From Candidatus Devosia phytovorans (GTDB lineage: Bacteria; Pseudomonadota; Alphaproteobacteria; Rhizobiales; Devosiaceae): DNA of 64,000 bases. Both the position numbers and the translations under genes were made by a program. Position 1 is the stretch's first letter, and each line of letters begins with the position of its first letter. The notes beneath the pieces are model-generated. The model was not told the DNA's origin and searched no databases. It saw nothing but the letters and a program-made list of their open reading frames with translations. The stretch spans positions 1,369,001-1,433,000 of the forward strand of contig CP119312.1 of the NCBI GenBank assembly GCA_029202405.1, in the 5' to 3' direction. Shown in pieces: positions 63,622 through 64,000 of this stretch.

Positions 63622-63696
63622 TGGTATGCCGGGAGGGGGTCGAACCCTCGACCATTCGATTAAAAGTCGAATGCTCTACCACTGAGCTACCGGCAC
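63622..63696 (-). tRNA. tRNA-Lys (anticodon UUU)
   Basis: The minus strand folds as a complete 75-nt tRNA including an encoded CCA end. The acceptor arm GTGCCGG pairs with CCGGCAT. The D arm is GCTC/GAGC. The anticodon stem TTCGA/TCGAA encloses the loop CTTTTAA with anticodon TTT, and the T arm GAGGG/CCCTC has the TTCGACC loop. The anticodon assigns it to lysine. Confidence 0.95.
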
Positions 63697-63775
63697 GCAC
63701 CAAAGGTGGACGCTTTTGGCGTCGCGGCGGAACATAGCCACGCAGCCCCGCCTGTCAACCGCAATTGCACCGATC

Positions 63776-64000
63776 TCAATAGTCCAGTGGGGTTCCGGTG
63801 TAGGGCACGGGCATGCAGGCCACCGAAATACGCTCCAGGCGCTCGCAAAGCGCAGTGGCTTCGGCCAGCTGGGTGATCGGTCCGGCGATAATGCGCATGT
63901 CGTCGCCGCTCGATTCTTCGGCCAGCCGCGGGGCGAGGCCGAACAGCAGCGGTCCGAGCTTCATGGAATAGTCCCGCCAGGCATTTGGTGCCTGTTCGGC
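63776..64000 (-). CDS. C-terminal end of a SPOR-like domain protein (partial)
   Basis: The last 74 codons of a gene that begins beyond the right edge are open through 64000 and stop at 63776. The segment MRIIAGPITQLAEATALCERLERISVACMP resembles the end of SPOR-type domains (fold pattern: strand, helix, short strand, cysteine pair), often found in periplasmic cell-envelope proteins. The N-terminal part is not in the window, so the full protein cannot be named. Confidence 0.6.
   Translation of the reverse strand, partial: AEQAPNAWRDYSMKLGPLLFGLAPRLAEESSGDDMRIIAGPITQLAEATALCERLERISVACMPVPYTGTPLDY

Noticed and set aside
63385..63663. 92-codon open frame on the plus strand overlapping the tRNA
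   Set aside because: Its last third is the reverse complement of tRNA-Lys (AGRGSNPRPFD is a familiar false peptide from tRNA), so it is not a gene.

Overview
The window is GC-rich, tightly packed DNA from an alphaproteobacterium. Gene content and order (rlpA - D-Ala carboxypeptidase - tmk - holB - metG - tatD - MBL hydrolase; rnr - DUF983; FecIR-type TonB signalling; Omp25/31-like barrel) point to Hyphomicrobiales, most likely Devosia or a close relative. This assignment is inferred from protein resemblance, not from a search.

Layout. 1-7170: folD with a coupled DUF1643 gene, a PagL-like outer-membrane barrel, a tiny CobW-like protein, an inverted repeat pair, and cobalamin-dependent metH behind a perfect 22-bp palindrome that is a candidate methionine-cycle operator. 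7171-18681: a housekeeping run on the plus strand (rlpA, penicillin-binding carboxypeptidase, tmk, holB, metG, tatD, MBL hydrolase), a convergent rnr-DUF983 pair, then a dipeptidase and a SnoaL-like protein. metG, and a short patch of metH, carry dense single-base indels; sequencing or assembly error is the likeliest cause.

18682-36323: a catabolic island. It holds a family-5 (peptide/oligosaccharide type) ABC importer, two large GHL6-like glycosidase-type proteins, a GH42-type glycosidase, a hydroxypyruvate isomerase homologue, a tartronate-semialdehyde/3-hydroxyacid reductase, a 2-keto-4-pentenoate hydratase-like protein, a DMT permease, and a GntR regulator beside a truncated GntR copy. 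None of the glycosidase-like proteins has a visible signal peptide, so the model is uptake of an unknown glycoside, cytoplasmic cleavage, then oxidation of small keto or hydroxy acids. This is a strong candidate for an undescribed pathway.

36517-45010: a haem/iron uptake cluster. It has an ECF sigma factor (FecI type), an anti-sigma factor (FecR type), a signalling TonB-dependent receptor whose C-terminus is fused to a second Omp25/31-like beta-barrel, a haem oxygenase, and exbB-exbD-tonB. The double-barrel receptor is the most unusual single protein here.

45188-50716: single genes (DUF5996-GNAT fusion, pirin, LysR regulator, CPBP protease, HWE-type histidine kinase). 50879-61709: a short-chain amide system, urtABCDE-like ABC importer + formamidase fmdA + fmdB on the minus strand, divergent from a very large NCS1-transporter/histidine kinase/receiver hybrid that is translationally coupled to a LuxR-type response regulator. 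61880-64000: a SulP anion permease, tRNA-Lys(UUU), and the C-terminal end of a SPOR-like protein that runs off the window.
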